Shown: positions 36,254-47,401 of the stretch, piece after piece
Position numbering within the stretch: position 1 is the stretch's first letter
How the letters are laid out: every line of letters starts with the position of its first letter
Assembly: GCF_051014685.1 (NCBI RefSeq)
Contig: NC_135055.1
Span: 12,264,001 to 12,328,000 of the forward strand
Length of the DNA: 64,000 nucleotides
DNA from: Ptiloglossa arizonensis
Lineage: Eukaryota > Arthropoda > Insecta > Hymenoptera > Colletidae
Direction: 5' to 3'
Made by a program: the position numbers and the translations under genes
Notes under the pieces: model-generated
Seen by the model: the letters and a program-made list of their open reading frames with translations, nothing else
What the model was told of the DNA's origin: nothing
The model's database searches: none

Positions 36254-37341
36254 TATTATTTTAACGTACGAATGTGGAGAAGACTCACCTGTGGTTCTTA
36301 CGTTTGACAGGATTTCGTTCCTACGAGTAATATACGATATTGTAGGCGATGGGGTTAAATAATTCGAACGAAACGACTTTGATCAATTAAGAAACAAACC
36401 GTTCGAGCTAGAAACGAACAAAATATTTTCCAGGTATCCTGTGAAACGGGGAAAGGAAATTTAATTCGTTGAAAAAATTCCGTAGAGAATTTCGTCGGAC
36501 GGAATTTAAGTTGTCACGGATCTATTAGACGAAATCGTGCACTTCGCTTTAAAGGTAAATTTTCCTCTTCTGTGGTTCAATTGATCTTTTACGTCTTCCT
36601 CGTTTTTAGACTCAATCTCATTTGTGCAACGAATTACTCGATTTTATTTAAATCTTGTGCGGTCGAACGATTCTGATAGAAAATGGCGAGGTAATTCGAA
36701 GTAAAATACGTGAAACGCGATGCGGTGAGAATGAACGAAATGTAAATAAATAATATTTACGAGTGATTTGCAAATAAGTGTAAAGTGCAGAATAAAGTAA
36801 CGGTGCGAAATGTGAAAATTCTAAAATTATTGTCGATAAAGAATATTCATAAATGTTTTAAATAATCTTACCTTTCAGAGTGTTTTACAATATAAAATTG
36901 AACATTAAGAGGAAACTTGGAATCTAATACTGAAACAACTCTAAAGTTACAAACAAAAAAAAGGAAGAGAAAATATGATGAAAGCAAAATTAAAGAATAA
37001 ATAGAGTTAACACATATAGAAAGAACAAATACTCACTCGATGATATTGTGGATTACGATCTATAATATTTAAATACTTTTGTCTTATTCCAAAGAGTAAT
37101 TCTATAAAATAATATAATATTACAAAAGTTACCTGAAATTCTTGAATCAAAGTATGAAAAGATATTTTACGAAAACTGTCCACGTCAAAGGTTAAAACAT
37201 TTATAAGAGTAAATTACATATAAAATTTTTCTTCCAAGTATTCGTTCACTCGATGCTTTCATCACCAAATTAAAAAGATTCATATATTTATTTTAATCGG
37301 GTTTACTCCAATCCGTTACGTTGTCCTTTTGTTCTATTTAT

Positions 37342-37386
37342 TCCTGAAGAGGATCTAATGCGAGTCGAAACGTTGGATGAATAAAA
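37342..37386 (+). repeat. Repeat fragment with CTGAAGA...GTCGAAACGT motif
   Basis: It reads CCTGAAGA, then GGATC and GAGTC, which can pair with one mismatch and one wobble around a six-base loop, then GAAACGTTGG and an AATAAA tail. It matches the layout of 6982-7029. See that entry for the hammerhead-like interpretation and its limits. Confidence 0.35.
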
Positions 37387-37680
37387 ATTGCATTTGGGAA
37401 AGAAGAATTTACATATTAAATTGAATCGCTCATCGTACGAAAAAAATTCATACATCAAACTATCGAACGATATTAACGAGCAAACGAAAGGTTACCGTTT
37501 GCCATTCAATCCGTACGTTTTTCATATTAAATATCCTATTTATCCCATCGGTGGAATTATTAAGAACCGTACCATTTTAGCACGTAGCTTTTAATGTGTA
37601 ATTATTTCTAGATTCGTGGACTCACTGGTCTTACAATAAAATCTTCCGACCGTATCACTGGGTTTATACTTCGCGTGGCG

Positions 37681-37730
37681 CACGTGTACAACAATGAGCG
37701 CGAGTATTAATTAGAATTTCAATTAGCTGC
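37681..37730 (+). promoter_or_regulatory. Cluster of E-box, SOX-like and homeodomain words
   Basis: CACGTG (37681), ACAATG (37691), TAATTAG (37708) and AATTAGCTG (37721) fall within 50 bases, in a block ending with the GC-richer GGTAATGGCGCACGC. The combination is typical of neural or developmental enhancers. Function is inference. Confidence 0.2.
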
Positions 37731-39332
37731 TCGGTAATGGCGCACGCATCGATCTGTGCATAGCCATTTTCTGAAAACGGCAAACTCCGCCCGAAACTCT
37801 CGCGATTCTTACTCAGACATTAACCCATAAAAGTTTCAAACCCGACCTTGTTTGCCAACGACAGAGCGCTTAATTAGCTTCGATTGCGAGGACACAGACT
37901 CGACGTCAGATTTTCTAAAAATCGTGGACCGTTTCTTGGTGAAATTGAAGTGTACATCGGTAACCTAGAGTCTGGTTTAACGAGTTCCTCCAGTGAACTT
38001 TATTTCATTTGCTCTAACTTGTCTTAATCTAATTCGGTTACTTCGATCGCTTAACGCTTTGGTATTCTCGCATCATTTTAATTTGCTTTTATTTATCACT
38101 GTACCACAGCTTTGCCTTCGTCGATTTTATTTGGAATTACCTTCGTATTTTTCCGACACGATACAAGTATCGTGAAACAAATAAAAATATGTACGCGAAA
38201 AAAGTAATACTGTATTTTGGTAAATATTACTTTGGATATAGAATGTTATCACTGCTTGAATTATTTGTATTTTGTAATTTGTTTTATTTTCAAAAAAAAC
38301 AGAAGCAATTAGATGGATAAAGAAATCTTATTTTTGAAGTTAAAATATTGGTGTCTTTTTATTGGCGAAACGTTTAAGGTGACATACAGATCATAATATA
38401 ATAGAAGGAGTACAAAAGTTTTTCGTCATTTTATTTTCAATGTAGATACTTCTAGCCGAAAGTGCAATTTCTTGTTTGGACGTCACGAAATATTGAATGC
38501 ATAATGGCAAGATGGCGATGTGCATAGAACGCTAATCACCGAGCAAAGTTATATGCGAGGTGCAAAAGAATAATTGCAAATTTCAGTTGTGAATAATTAC
38601 AGTTACGAAAAAAATCGTAGAAAATTCTTTTGTCCCTTTTATCGAGATTTGTACGTCAATGTCATTGTTTTGTCGATACGAAGCTTAGAAAAGTTTTATC
38701 TTCGATCGTTCTCTTTTGAAAAGTGAGGTATTTCTTAAACAGTTCCTTGGGACCTGTAATTTGAGATATAACTTATTAAAAACTCATTAACTCTTCTTGT
38801 CAGTTAACACGACGGCTGCTGCATTAAGAGTGATTATTTCGGAGAATACGTGCTGGTTTTAAATTGTTAATAACAGATGTCAGTGCTATCGTGAGAAAAT
38901 TATCAATCCTGCAACAAAGACGAATAAGACTATTTTTATTCTCCTCGTCGAAATCTACAATTGCAAAAAAGAAAGAGATCCGTTCGATAACTTTAAAATT
39001 CTAATATTTCGAACCATTTTCCATACAAATGGTTCAGTGTAAAATATTCTAGTATTTGTAATCATAATTTCTAACACGAATCAAAGTCAGAGTTCGAAAC
39101 TTATCTCGTTTTGCACATATCGGTTGTCCATATCGAACGAATAGTTGCTTCGGTTAACAAAGTTGGTAAAAATTCTTATCTACGTAAAACTTCCTCTTAG
39201 CAAACAAAGTTACTTGTTTGGTAAACTTCGTTCACCCGTTACTTGTTTGGTAAAAATGAAAAATTTGAATAATAAAGTGAAATGTCTGAATTAAATTCGT
39301 AGATTATCTACGATGTTGTACTGTATGTATTT

Positions 39333-39492
39333 CTCCATTGTAAAAAACATACTACGACACTTGAACTTTGAACAACTGTAAATATGCGAATCAGTCGACA
39401 AATCTACATAAAATTCACATATGTTCATCAAACAGTGGTACCATTTTTAGAAAAATAAAACGAACCTAATAGCTCCGTTTCTCATCGAACCT
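39333..39492. mobile_element. Decayed copy of mariner MITE family 2
   Basis: Aligned with 36084-36230 it shares CATTGTAAA, ACTTGAA/GTTTG-GACAACTGTA, ATATGCGAA/ATATACGAA, CAGTCGAC/TAGTCGAC, CACATATGTTC/CACACATGTTC and TTTTTAGAAAAAT. The left terminal repeat is lost or unrecognisable, and the right is reduced to an ACCTATTGG remnant. It is clearly older than 36054-36253. Confidence 0.7.
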
Positions 39493-42400
39493 ATTGGTAT
39501 TCTTATTTATTAACCGAAAAAAATTCCTCTTCCTTCTGTGCTTTATTGCACAGTGCTCGAAGGGATCGAGTTACCTACATAGGGTGAACAAACAGCCTCC
39601 AAACGGAAGACATAATTAGTATCGTGTATGCTATATCGCTTTCGTCAAGGACCCTTATCATACACAGCCGATAGATTGGATACCGTCTGGCAAGATATTC
39701 GAAAACTGTCCGATCAACGATCCAAAAGTGCCTCGGGCCAAGATTCAAAATACCTAGACGGACGTTGTATTTTCCCATACATTCCTACGACGTCCCGTGT
39801 TCCAGGCTCGGCAGCACGAACAGCTCTTGGAGCTTCTCACGGTATCCATGAAAAACTCTCCCAGAGCCCAGACTACGGAGCTTGCATCTCCTATGCAATA
39901 CGATGATTAACTTTAATCGAAATCACAATCGTAAACGGACTGTCTTCGACATTCGAGCGATTTCTTATCGAAGAATACACTCGCTAGTAATACACAATAC
40001 TTGTATGCGGGTATTCGTGATGTTTTTAGATTTCGAACGTCCGATCGCAAGTTCGAGATCACCTCTTAGCAAAGAGCGTACCAATTGTTTGGGTACAGGC
40101 CAATTGGTAACGTAAGTTAATGTAAGTAAAATTTCGTTTTTATTGTACAAATTTTGTACAATTTCTTCGACGTTGAAATGATTTTTTGAATATTTATGCG
40201 TTTGTGGGGTAAACAATAAACGATGTCCCAATGAGAAAACACCATGCTCAAGTATATACACTGGGAAACTTTCTCAGAGATAGGGATTACTTTGATATTA
40301 TACAATAGAGAGTTGAATTAGAAATAGAACATTGTTTGCACTGTTATGACAATTTTATTCTAATTAGAACGGTGCTCTTTGTTGTGTGCGCAATTATAAG
40401 CTATTATTACTTAAACAATCGTGATAGCACTTTTCCGTAATCCCTGGTAATCGCCCTTCGCTTACGTAACTATCATCATTATTTTCAACATTGTTTGGTT
40501 ATAGCTTCTATTGTGCTATATCTATGTTTTGTCACTAGTATTGTTCATAGATGCGTGCACGATGTGTAATTATTGTGTAATTATAGATAAAACACCTGAC
40601 GTGTCCTGAAAGTGTCAACCTGTTGAGCGTAAAAGATGTGTCAACACTTTTATAAAAGAAACCACTACTGCGACATATTGGCTCATATTTTAAATTACAA
40701 ATACGTGTCATTGGACTAGTTTTCTACTTTATCTAAGTGATCAATAGCAATGAAAGCAAATGGTTGTTTTATCAAAATAATGGTTTTTATACATGAAGGT
40801 TACACTGGTATACACACCGTGAGACAAAATACGTGGTATGAATTGGAACAGGGAGATTCTATGGCTTGAAATAAGACATAAATGTACGGTAATAAAAGTG
40901 CATTGACCTAGTTGTATAAAATTTGTTAAAATGAATGTAAAAGCTAGATCTACACAAATAAAATATAAGGTATTTTTAATCAATGAAAAGAGAGTAGTGT
41001 TTCCTAAATTTAAAGTAATAACAATATACACTTAGGTATATCTGGCAAGTTGTTTACCATTAAGGTTAGAAAGTTCTGATAATAAAATTAAAATGAAAAT
41101 AAAGCAAGTAAAATTATATATGCATCTGGTGTCAAAAGCGATACGTATAACAAGAGGAATATATTTTCTACTTATAAGGGCATTTAAGAAAAAAAGTCTG
41201 TTTCTTGCACAGAGAATCTTATCGTCTCCTTGGAAGTAGAAATCCATCGTACATAAGTTTAAATAAACCTCAAATGATTGATCGATTGACGAGTATCTTT
41301 GTAAAAGTATATATTGTAAATGGAATCATTAATTTAACTGTGGTAGCATTTGAAGCAGACTCGGTTCTGGAATGTTCAAGTTTATAGTATATTTATATTT
41401 ATTACGTAAATTTTCAGCAGAAACCGCATTGGAAACGTCGCGATCGACGAAAAGAAGAAAATAATACCGATCGCTAATTGTCGTTTCGATCGAGTATTTC
41501 TGAAGAATTATCCTGCACTCGGGTTTTTTTTTTTTTTCGACGATCGATCCGAGTCCATTAAGCGCAAAGTCAGCCGGGTAAATTCAATAAGCGAATCGTT
41601 TTCGCGCACGGAAATTAATCGTTTCACCCATTAAACACCGCTATTGAGAGTAATTCAGCGACGTTTCTTTTCTTCGTGTGCCATTGCTCGGCTGGCAGCC
41701 GAGGAAACTTGAATTTTCCGAGTTTTGGAAACGCGGAAAACCGATTCAATAGCGTGGCTCCGTTCTTTCAGGTGTATTTTGAGGCTACAGGTGAAACAGA
41801 TGAAAATAAAGGGATGGAAAGGACCAACAATTCAATCTCAACTCTTCTAATGCTCCGATAAAATGTGAGTGAAACCTTACAGTCAGTTTTCTAGACGAAT
41901 TATTATCAAAAGTAAACATTGTATTTTCACCGATATCGATCAGCAGTCTTTGACATTGACCGAAAAAAATTGGAAACCTTTTCTAACCAAATTTTTCCTT
42001 TTAAATCGACACACAATTTATGTAAACACTACCAAATAAATTCGTAAACAATTGTTACAGAGATGTAACCTACGAATATAGAATGAAGATACACCGCATT
42101 TATCATTATATAAATTTGAAATTATAATACGACAAATGCGATCTCGATGATTGCGTGAAAACCTCGTTTGTCACACTCTGTGGATAAGTGAAAAGGATGA
42201 TTACATTTCGCTAAATTTATTACTTTCATCGTTACACGAATCTCGATACGTGTATGGATTTCCAGCTCCCCTTTTATACAATTATCAAGCTTCTACTACA
42301 CCGATAAAAGAACATCTATATATTCTTATAATACGTACGGTGACACGCGTTTACATAAATGGCACCTTATGGAGAAACGATTGTCATAACCGACGAAACT

Positions 42401-42681
42401 AAAACGATAATTCGACGTTTCCACTCCTGGCTTTAGATCGGAATAAGAAAATTAGTACTGCACGGTAATAAAAGCTTTCGTGTAACCATCGCTTCGCTTG
42501 CTTTAATGTCTTTCACGGGGAAACAACACGTTCGTGCATAAAATATAGTAAAGAAGTCACGAAATTGATTCATTGATCCACTAAACGACAAATTAATACG
42601 CTCGTACCAATATCTCGTTGTACTCATTTACCATTAATGAAATCAATTTACCATCGAGAACTTGAAAAGATTAAAATACTA
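39493..42681. other. AT-rich unique sequence, no gene seen
   Basis: No recognised gene. A terminus-like CATAGGGTGAAC next to TA lies at 39576-39590, and the 92-codon frame after it (39628-39906) has no known domain. A T-run lies at 41525-41539. The rest is unique. Confidence 0.5.
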
Positions 42682-43242
42682 GGTTGTTCGGTAAGTTTTG
42701 TCGTTCGATAGTATCAGGTTGTTCAAAAAGTTTCGTTGTTCGATCAAACTTATTGAACAGTACTTTTCAATGTAGTACTGTTCGATGTAATACTGTTCGA
42801 TGTAGTACTGTTCGATATAGTACTGTTCAATATAGTATTGTTCGATGTGGTACTGTTCAATGTAGTACTGTTCAATGTAGTACTGTTCAATATAGTACTG
42901 CTCGATCTAGTATTGTCCAATGTAGTACTGTTCAATATAGTACTGTTCGATGTGGTACTATTCAATATAGTACTGTTCAATATAGTACTGTTCGATGTGG
43001 TACTGTTCAATGTAGTACTGTTCAATGTAGTACAGTTCAATATAATACTGTTCGACGTAGTACAGTTCAATGTAATACTGTTCAATGTAGCACAGTTCGA
43101 TGTAGTACTGTTGAATGTAGTACAGTTCAATGTAGTACTGTTCAATGTAGTACAGTTCAATGTAATACTGTTCAATGCAATACAGTTCAATGTAGTACTA
43201 TTCGATAGATTTGATCGAACGACAAAACTTATCAAAGAACCC
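42682..43242. mobile_element. Mariner-type MITE with minisatellite core
   Basis: The left end GGTTGTTCGGTAAGTTTTGT and the right end in reverse GGGTTCTTTGATAAGTTTTG are inverted copies of the family-2 mariner terminus, and both continue to CGTTCGAT. TA precedes the left end. Just inside the left arm a second similar start (CAGGTTGTTCAAAAAGTTTC) suggests a nested or duplicated end. Nearly everything between the arms is a 15-bp tandem array (42766-43200). The element is about 560 bp, so expansion of the array, not coding content, explains its size. Confidence 0.65.
42766..43200 (+). repeat. 15-bp minisatellite, 29 units
   Basis: There are exactly 29 consecutive 15-base units of consensus TTCAATGTAGTACTG with no length change. 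Variation is limited to a few sites (CAA/CGA, TGT/TAT, TAG/TGG, CTG/CAG). From 43021 onward the unit ending alternates CAG/CTG every other copy, giving a 30-bp higher-order repeat. Because 15 is divisible by three, frames of 164-219 codons stay open on both strands. These are artefacts of the array, not genes. Confidence 0.95.
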
Positions 43243-44374
43243 ATTACTACACTATTGTTCCAATTTTGCTATCCGTTTCGTAGTTTGTTTCATGACGATG
43301 CACTTTGTGTTACAGTTACGCCTACGAGTCTGCAACTAGACCACGTAACTAGGAGAAGAAAAATTTCCGTGAAATTACGCACCGTTAGCGAACAACGATT
43401 CCTTTTCGCCTTCGGTCCTCGAACAATCGTATCTGATCGGGATTTCGCGGTACGGCTTTGCGTTTCTTACGATAAGAGGGTTTCGATTCGCAGGTAACGG
43501 AACCTCGAACGCGATGTCTGCAATCAGATTGTGTATTCTAGGCAATCGATGACCGAGAACAACGCGATTCCGTCTTTCCGTGCAATAATAGAGATGGATG
43601 CTCTCGACCGGATAATCAGAGCCGATCGATTCGTCGAGTAACGTGTATCGTACGACGAGGTTATGCGAACTTATTTTTGCCGCTTAAAGTATTTATCGTA
43701 GCTTTTCATTCTTCCGCTTCGTATCGGTGAACGGATTTACACAGTTACGTGGTTGAGCAACGATGGAAGCTTTAATACGGACGAGAAGTGTTTTAGGATA
43801 CTCGTGGGTAAGTGCAACGAACGAACGGTACTTCTTTATGGCAGTTGTTTATTCACTGAGACGTATTATAATATATTTTTATCGTGTGTGTTCACGGTTC
43901 CTATCTGTAACAGATTTTGCCTGTAGTAGTTTGACGAGCAACAGGAAAATTGAATTACATTGATGATGCTTGCCGAGTAATTAAAAGGAAATAGAAAATT
44001 CATCGTTTGGTGAAAGACGATATTAAAATTTACAGCACAAGTAACCAACGAAGTGTTGTCAATTTCGATCGACCAGTACGCGACATTTTCTTACGTTTGG
44101 CGTTATTCGAGAGTATTATCGACAGATTGACGAGTTTTTCCCGATAAGAATGAGTACAAACCTAACCTCATTTTGATTACTTTTAAAGATACGTGTTTGG
44201 CGCACTGACGCTCGAAATGTACAAATTAGGCCGAATGTGGCCGTTTTTGGATTCATTTTCATCGGAAAAATCTCACCAATTCGCTGGTAATAACCTCGTA
44301 AGGAAATAAGGAAACTGTACAAATTTTCATTTTTATAACCAAATGACTCAGAAAGTATTACATATATACAAATA
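43243..44374. other. Unique sequence, no gene seen
   Basis: No gene recognised. The block at about 44216-44272 (GGCCGAATGTGGCCGTTTTT, then TTCATTTTCATCGG) resembles 61744-61800, see findings. Nothing else is supported. Confidence 0.5.
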
Positions 44375-44952
44375 GAAACTGGTTCATATATCTAAGTAGA
44401 AACAGTTTCACATATCCAAGTAGAAACAGTTTCACATATCCGGTTAGAAACTAATTCATACATTCAAGTAGAACCTGTTTCGTATACCTGGATAAAAACC
44501 GTTTCACATATCCGGGCAGGTACTGTTTCACACATCCGGGTAGAAACTGTTTCACATATTCGAATAGACACCGTTTCACACATCCGGGTAAAAACTGTTT
44601 CACACATCCGGGTAGAAACTGTTTCACATATCCGAATAGACACCGTTTCACTCATCCGGGTAAAAAAACTGTTTCACACATCCGGGTAGAAACTGTTTCA
44701 CGTACATGGATGGAAACTGTTTCACATATCCGAATAGACACCGTTTCACACATCCGGGTAAAAACTGTTTCACACATCCGGGTAGAAACTGTTTCACGTA
44801 CCTGGATGGAAATTGTTTCATACATCCGGGTAGAAATCGTTTCACACATCCGTGTAGAAACTGTTTCACGTACCTGGATGGAAACTGTTTCACACATCCG
44901 GGTAGAAATCGTTTCACACGTCCGGGTGGAAACCGTTTCAACTATCCGGGCG
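44375..44952 (+). repeat. 24-bp minisatellite, 24 units
   Basis: The 24-base units have the form GAAACTGTTTCACACATCCG plus GGTA. All are 24 bases except unit 13, which carries two extra A (array length 24 x 24 + 2). Units 8-18 show higher-order order: a CCGAATA-ending unit is followed by GACACCG- and AAAACTG-starting units, with a period of three and then four units. The first units are the most diverged. Frames on both strands (for example repeated VSHIRVET or CETVSTRM octapeptides) follow from 24 being divisible by three. No coding role is supported. Confidence 0.95.
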
Positions 44953-45700
44953 GTTACACGCGAGATGACCCAATATTTGCAAGCAATTACCAGCGACGGA
45001 CATCGGCAGCTTAGAAGCGTTCGCGCGCGCGCGCGCACGTTTCCGTTCAATTAACAATCTGTCGGGGAATCCGGCAGGTTCGAGTTGCCCAGTAATCCGG
45101 GCGGAAAATCTGAGCCCGGGAACAATGGAGTCTCGCAAGCTCGGACTATGAAAATAACGGGCGGCGGGCGTATTTTGTCGGGGCTTAATTCAGGAACGAA
45201 ATTCCCCCGCGGTCGGTCGTCGTCGGGTTCCGCGACGCAACAGTGTGCACGCGGATCTCACACATGGAAACGAGGCGCGCATTTGGAGCCACGTAAGGCC
45301 TTCTCGTTCCGTGACGAGCTACGTCGACGATGTCGCGTTTCCGACAAGCACGGGCAACATGCGTGCCTACGCAAGATTAGCGGAATGAGCCCCGGCGTAC
45401 ACGCCGACTACAATGCCCGTGTACGCTCGGCGCACGAGCGTCACGTGTTGCCACCGACTCCCCGAAGAATCACGAGCCCCGCGTCTCAAGTAATTATTAT
45501 CTGCCGGCACGCAGCACGGAACGAGAACAAAAAAAAAAAAAAAATTAAAGAAAGAAAGAAGAAACAAAAAAAAAAGAAACAATTGTCGGTACGATCGGAT
45601 CCAACGCGCCGACAGTTTGTTTATGCTCGCGTCAGGACCTCCATAACCAGGATTAGAGCCGCGACCGAACACGTGAATCCAGTCCAGGTATAATTGGTAC
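44953..45700. other. GC-rich block ending in poly-A low complexity
   Basis: A GC run lies at 45021-45037, followed by a CG-rich stretch to about 45520 and then A-rich low complexity at 45529-45583. A 202-codon plus-strand frame (45085-45693) and a 158-codon minus-strand frame overlap here. Neither has a recognisable domain, and the first runs into the poly-A tract as polylysine. Possible promoter or island, unproven. Confidence 0.3.
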
Positions 45701-46935
45701 AGTTTGTTGGTAATTTCGAATGAAAAAATCGAGAAGTGGCTCGGTGCACGTGGCTGATGTGTCTTGGAGAGAATTTCATTTGCAACAATTCGATCGTTGG
45801 TTGTTGGAACGAGATTTTTATTCCACGGGAAGTATAATTCCATCGTGTAACTCGGATCGGTAATTTTCGTTGAAAAAGTAACGCATAGAACGTTTAGTTC
45901 TAAGTGAGAATTTTGACCATCTCTGAGAGGACTGCTTTAATCGTTTCAGACTTGAGGAGTACACGCGTGTACATGATATTTTGAAGTTAATAATTTCTTA
46001 ATGCGTAATATGTAGGATATGTATAAATTAATAACAGGGATATAACCGTGTTTCGCCTTTTTATTGTTATATATACTGATAAAGGGGTATCATTAATATA
46101 TATAGCACGAGCCACATAAAGGGTTGTATCTGAATATTTTCAAAAATGTCGTTGAAATATAAATTAGACAAAGTTGAAGTGTTCTAGAGTGCACACTTTT
46201 GGTTCAATTAAGTTTATTGTCACAAATTTGTTTTCAGACGTAACTCTATGTTACTCAATATGCATCTGTGTAGAACATAGCCATTCGAGGTCACTCAAGG
46301 TTGCAGATAATAATTTCTTTCGTTAGGACATCGTGCAATAAAAAGGAATAAGGACACGAACGTAAACCAACAATAATTCAACCGACGTATTAATATTTGT
46401 GAAAGATAGTATACATGCAAGCATTGGACCAATATCAGTAAAAAGAATTCCTCAAAGATTAGATGTTAGGAATAAATAAGATTACAAACGTACAACTGTC
46501 TCGTCTTGATCCACAACCATGACCATCCTCGAGTGATCGAGGTCATTGAATTCGTCTAAACGTAGAAATTTATCCACATTAAAAATTATATAATCCCATT
46601 TGAAAAAAAATTGACCTTAAAACTCATTGACATATTTTCGTACCTACGACAAGCTTTAACTTCGCTCAAAAACATCGTACAATATTACCAATATTTTTGA
46701 AAATATCAATCCACGAATTGTCCAACGGAACCATTGATAAAAAGAATGATCAATTGACGTAACTTGGAGAATCATGCATCTAAATTCTAGATTCAAAAGT
46801 GTTAAAAAATGAGATCGTGTATTGAATATCGTTTCACGGGTTATGAATTACCCTGTATGCATAATTCAGCGCTTCGGATGAAAATAGATCGGTGTAATTT
46901 ATAATATGTCCGGATATCGGCACGACCCGTTTCTT
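45701..46935. other. AT-rich unique sequence, no gene seen
   Basis: No gene. A solitary Tc1-like right-hand terminus may lie at 46836-46855 (GAATTACCCTG followed by TA). No partner was found. Confidence 0.5.
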
Positions 46936-47401
46936 TTTTTTTTTTTTGTTTCTTCGGGAAAAAATTCGGATTTTCGAGCGAAGGTACGAGAGAGAAATTG
47001 AAATGTCAATGGGTCAAGGTACGTTGAACGTTTCGACGACTATTTCTCTGTCCGCGCCCGTCTCGAGCGTTTTAACGAGACCAAGAGTAATTTTCTGTAA
47101 TGACCACGTGTACGTCGATGGAAGTTATGCAGCGCGCGCGCGCGTAAACAACAGCGTGGCGCGTCTTCGGAGACGAACGCAGGGACTTTTCACCGAGTTA
47201 TTGCATAATTTTTTCGCGATTGCGCAACGAAGAAGGGTGTTGCGCAACCGTATCGCGCGGAGACGCACAGTGGATTCTACAAATCGCTTCTTTTTTTTTC
47301 AAAACGATGCTGCACCGACGTTGACAACCCGTGAACGACAGTTGCTGCACTCATTATCGATCAGCCAAGAGTGGGACTGCTCGAATATAAAACCGACATA
47401 A
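46936..47401 (+). other. Unassigned 151-codon open frame region
   Basis: A frame runs from about 46946 to 47401, beginning after a T-run and containing ARARVNNSVARLRRRT and other Arg-rich stretches. I recognise no domain, signal peptide or membrane segment, and the frame sits in a locally GC-richer patch with a GCGCGCGC run (47142-47153). I do not call it a gene. It is noted because it is one of the longer frames not explained by a repeat. Confidence 0.12.

Larger units (their letters stand above)
36254..39332. other. Long AT-rich stretch, no gene seen
   Basis: No recognised gene. It contains the GAAACGT motif at 37342-37386 and a homeodomain/E-box cluster at 37681-37730. Near 39200-39255 TTACTTGTTTGGTAAA is repeated at a spacing of about 30 bases. 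Confidence 0.55.

Noticed and set aside
42684..43497. Open frames of 174 and 219 codons (plus) and 164 codons (minus) with Cys/Ser/Thr/Val repeats
   Set aside because: They lie on the 15-bp tandem array. A period divisible by three keeps all frames open, and the peptides simply repeat the unit on both strands.
42766..44952. Resemblance of regular short repeats to a CRISPR array
   Set aside because: The units are head-to-tail with no unique spacers, and the context is eukaryotic.
44451..45054. Open frames with VSHIRVET- or CETVSTRM-like octapeptide repeats
   Set aside because: They are products of the 24-bp minisatellite. Both strands are open, and the frame is broken by the 2-bp insertion in unit 13.
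45074..45092. GGTTCGAG word resembling a tRNA B box
   Set aside because: No A box, anticodon arm or acceptor stem at the right spacing.
45085..45693. 202-codon plus-strand frame
   Set aside because: It lies in GC-rich sequence with few stops, runs into a poly-A tract as polylysine, has no domain, and overlaps a 158-codon frame on the other strand.
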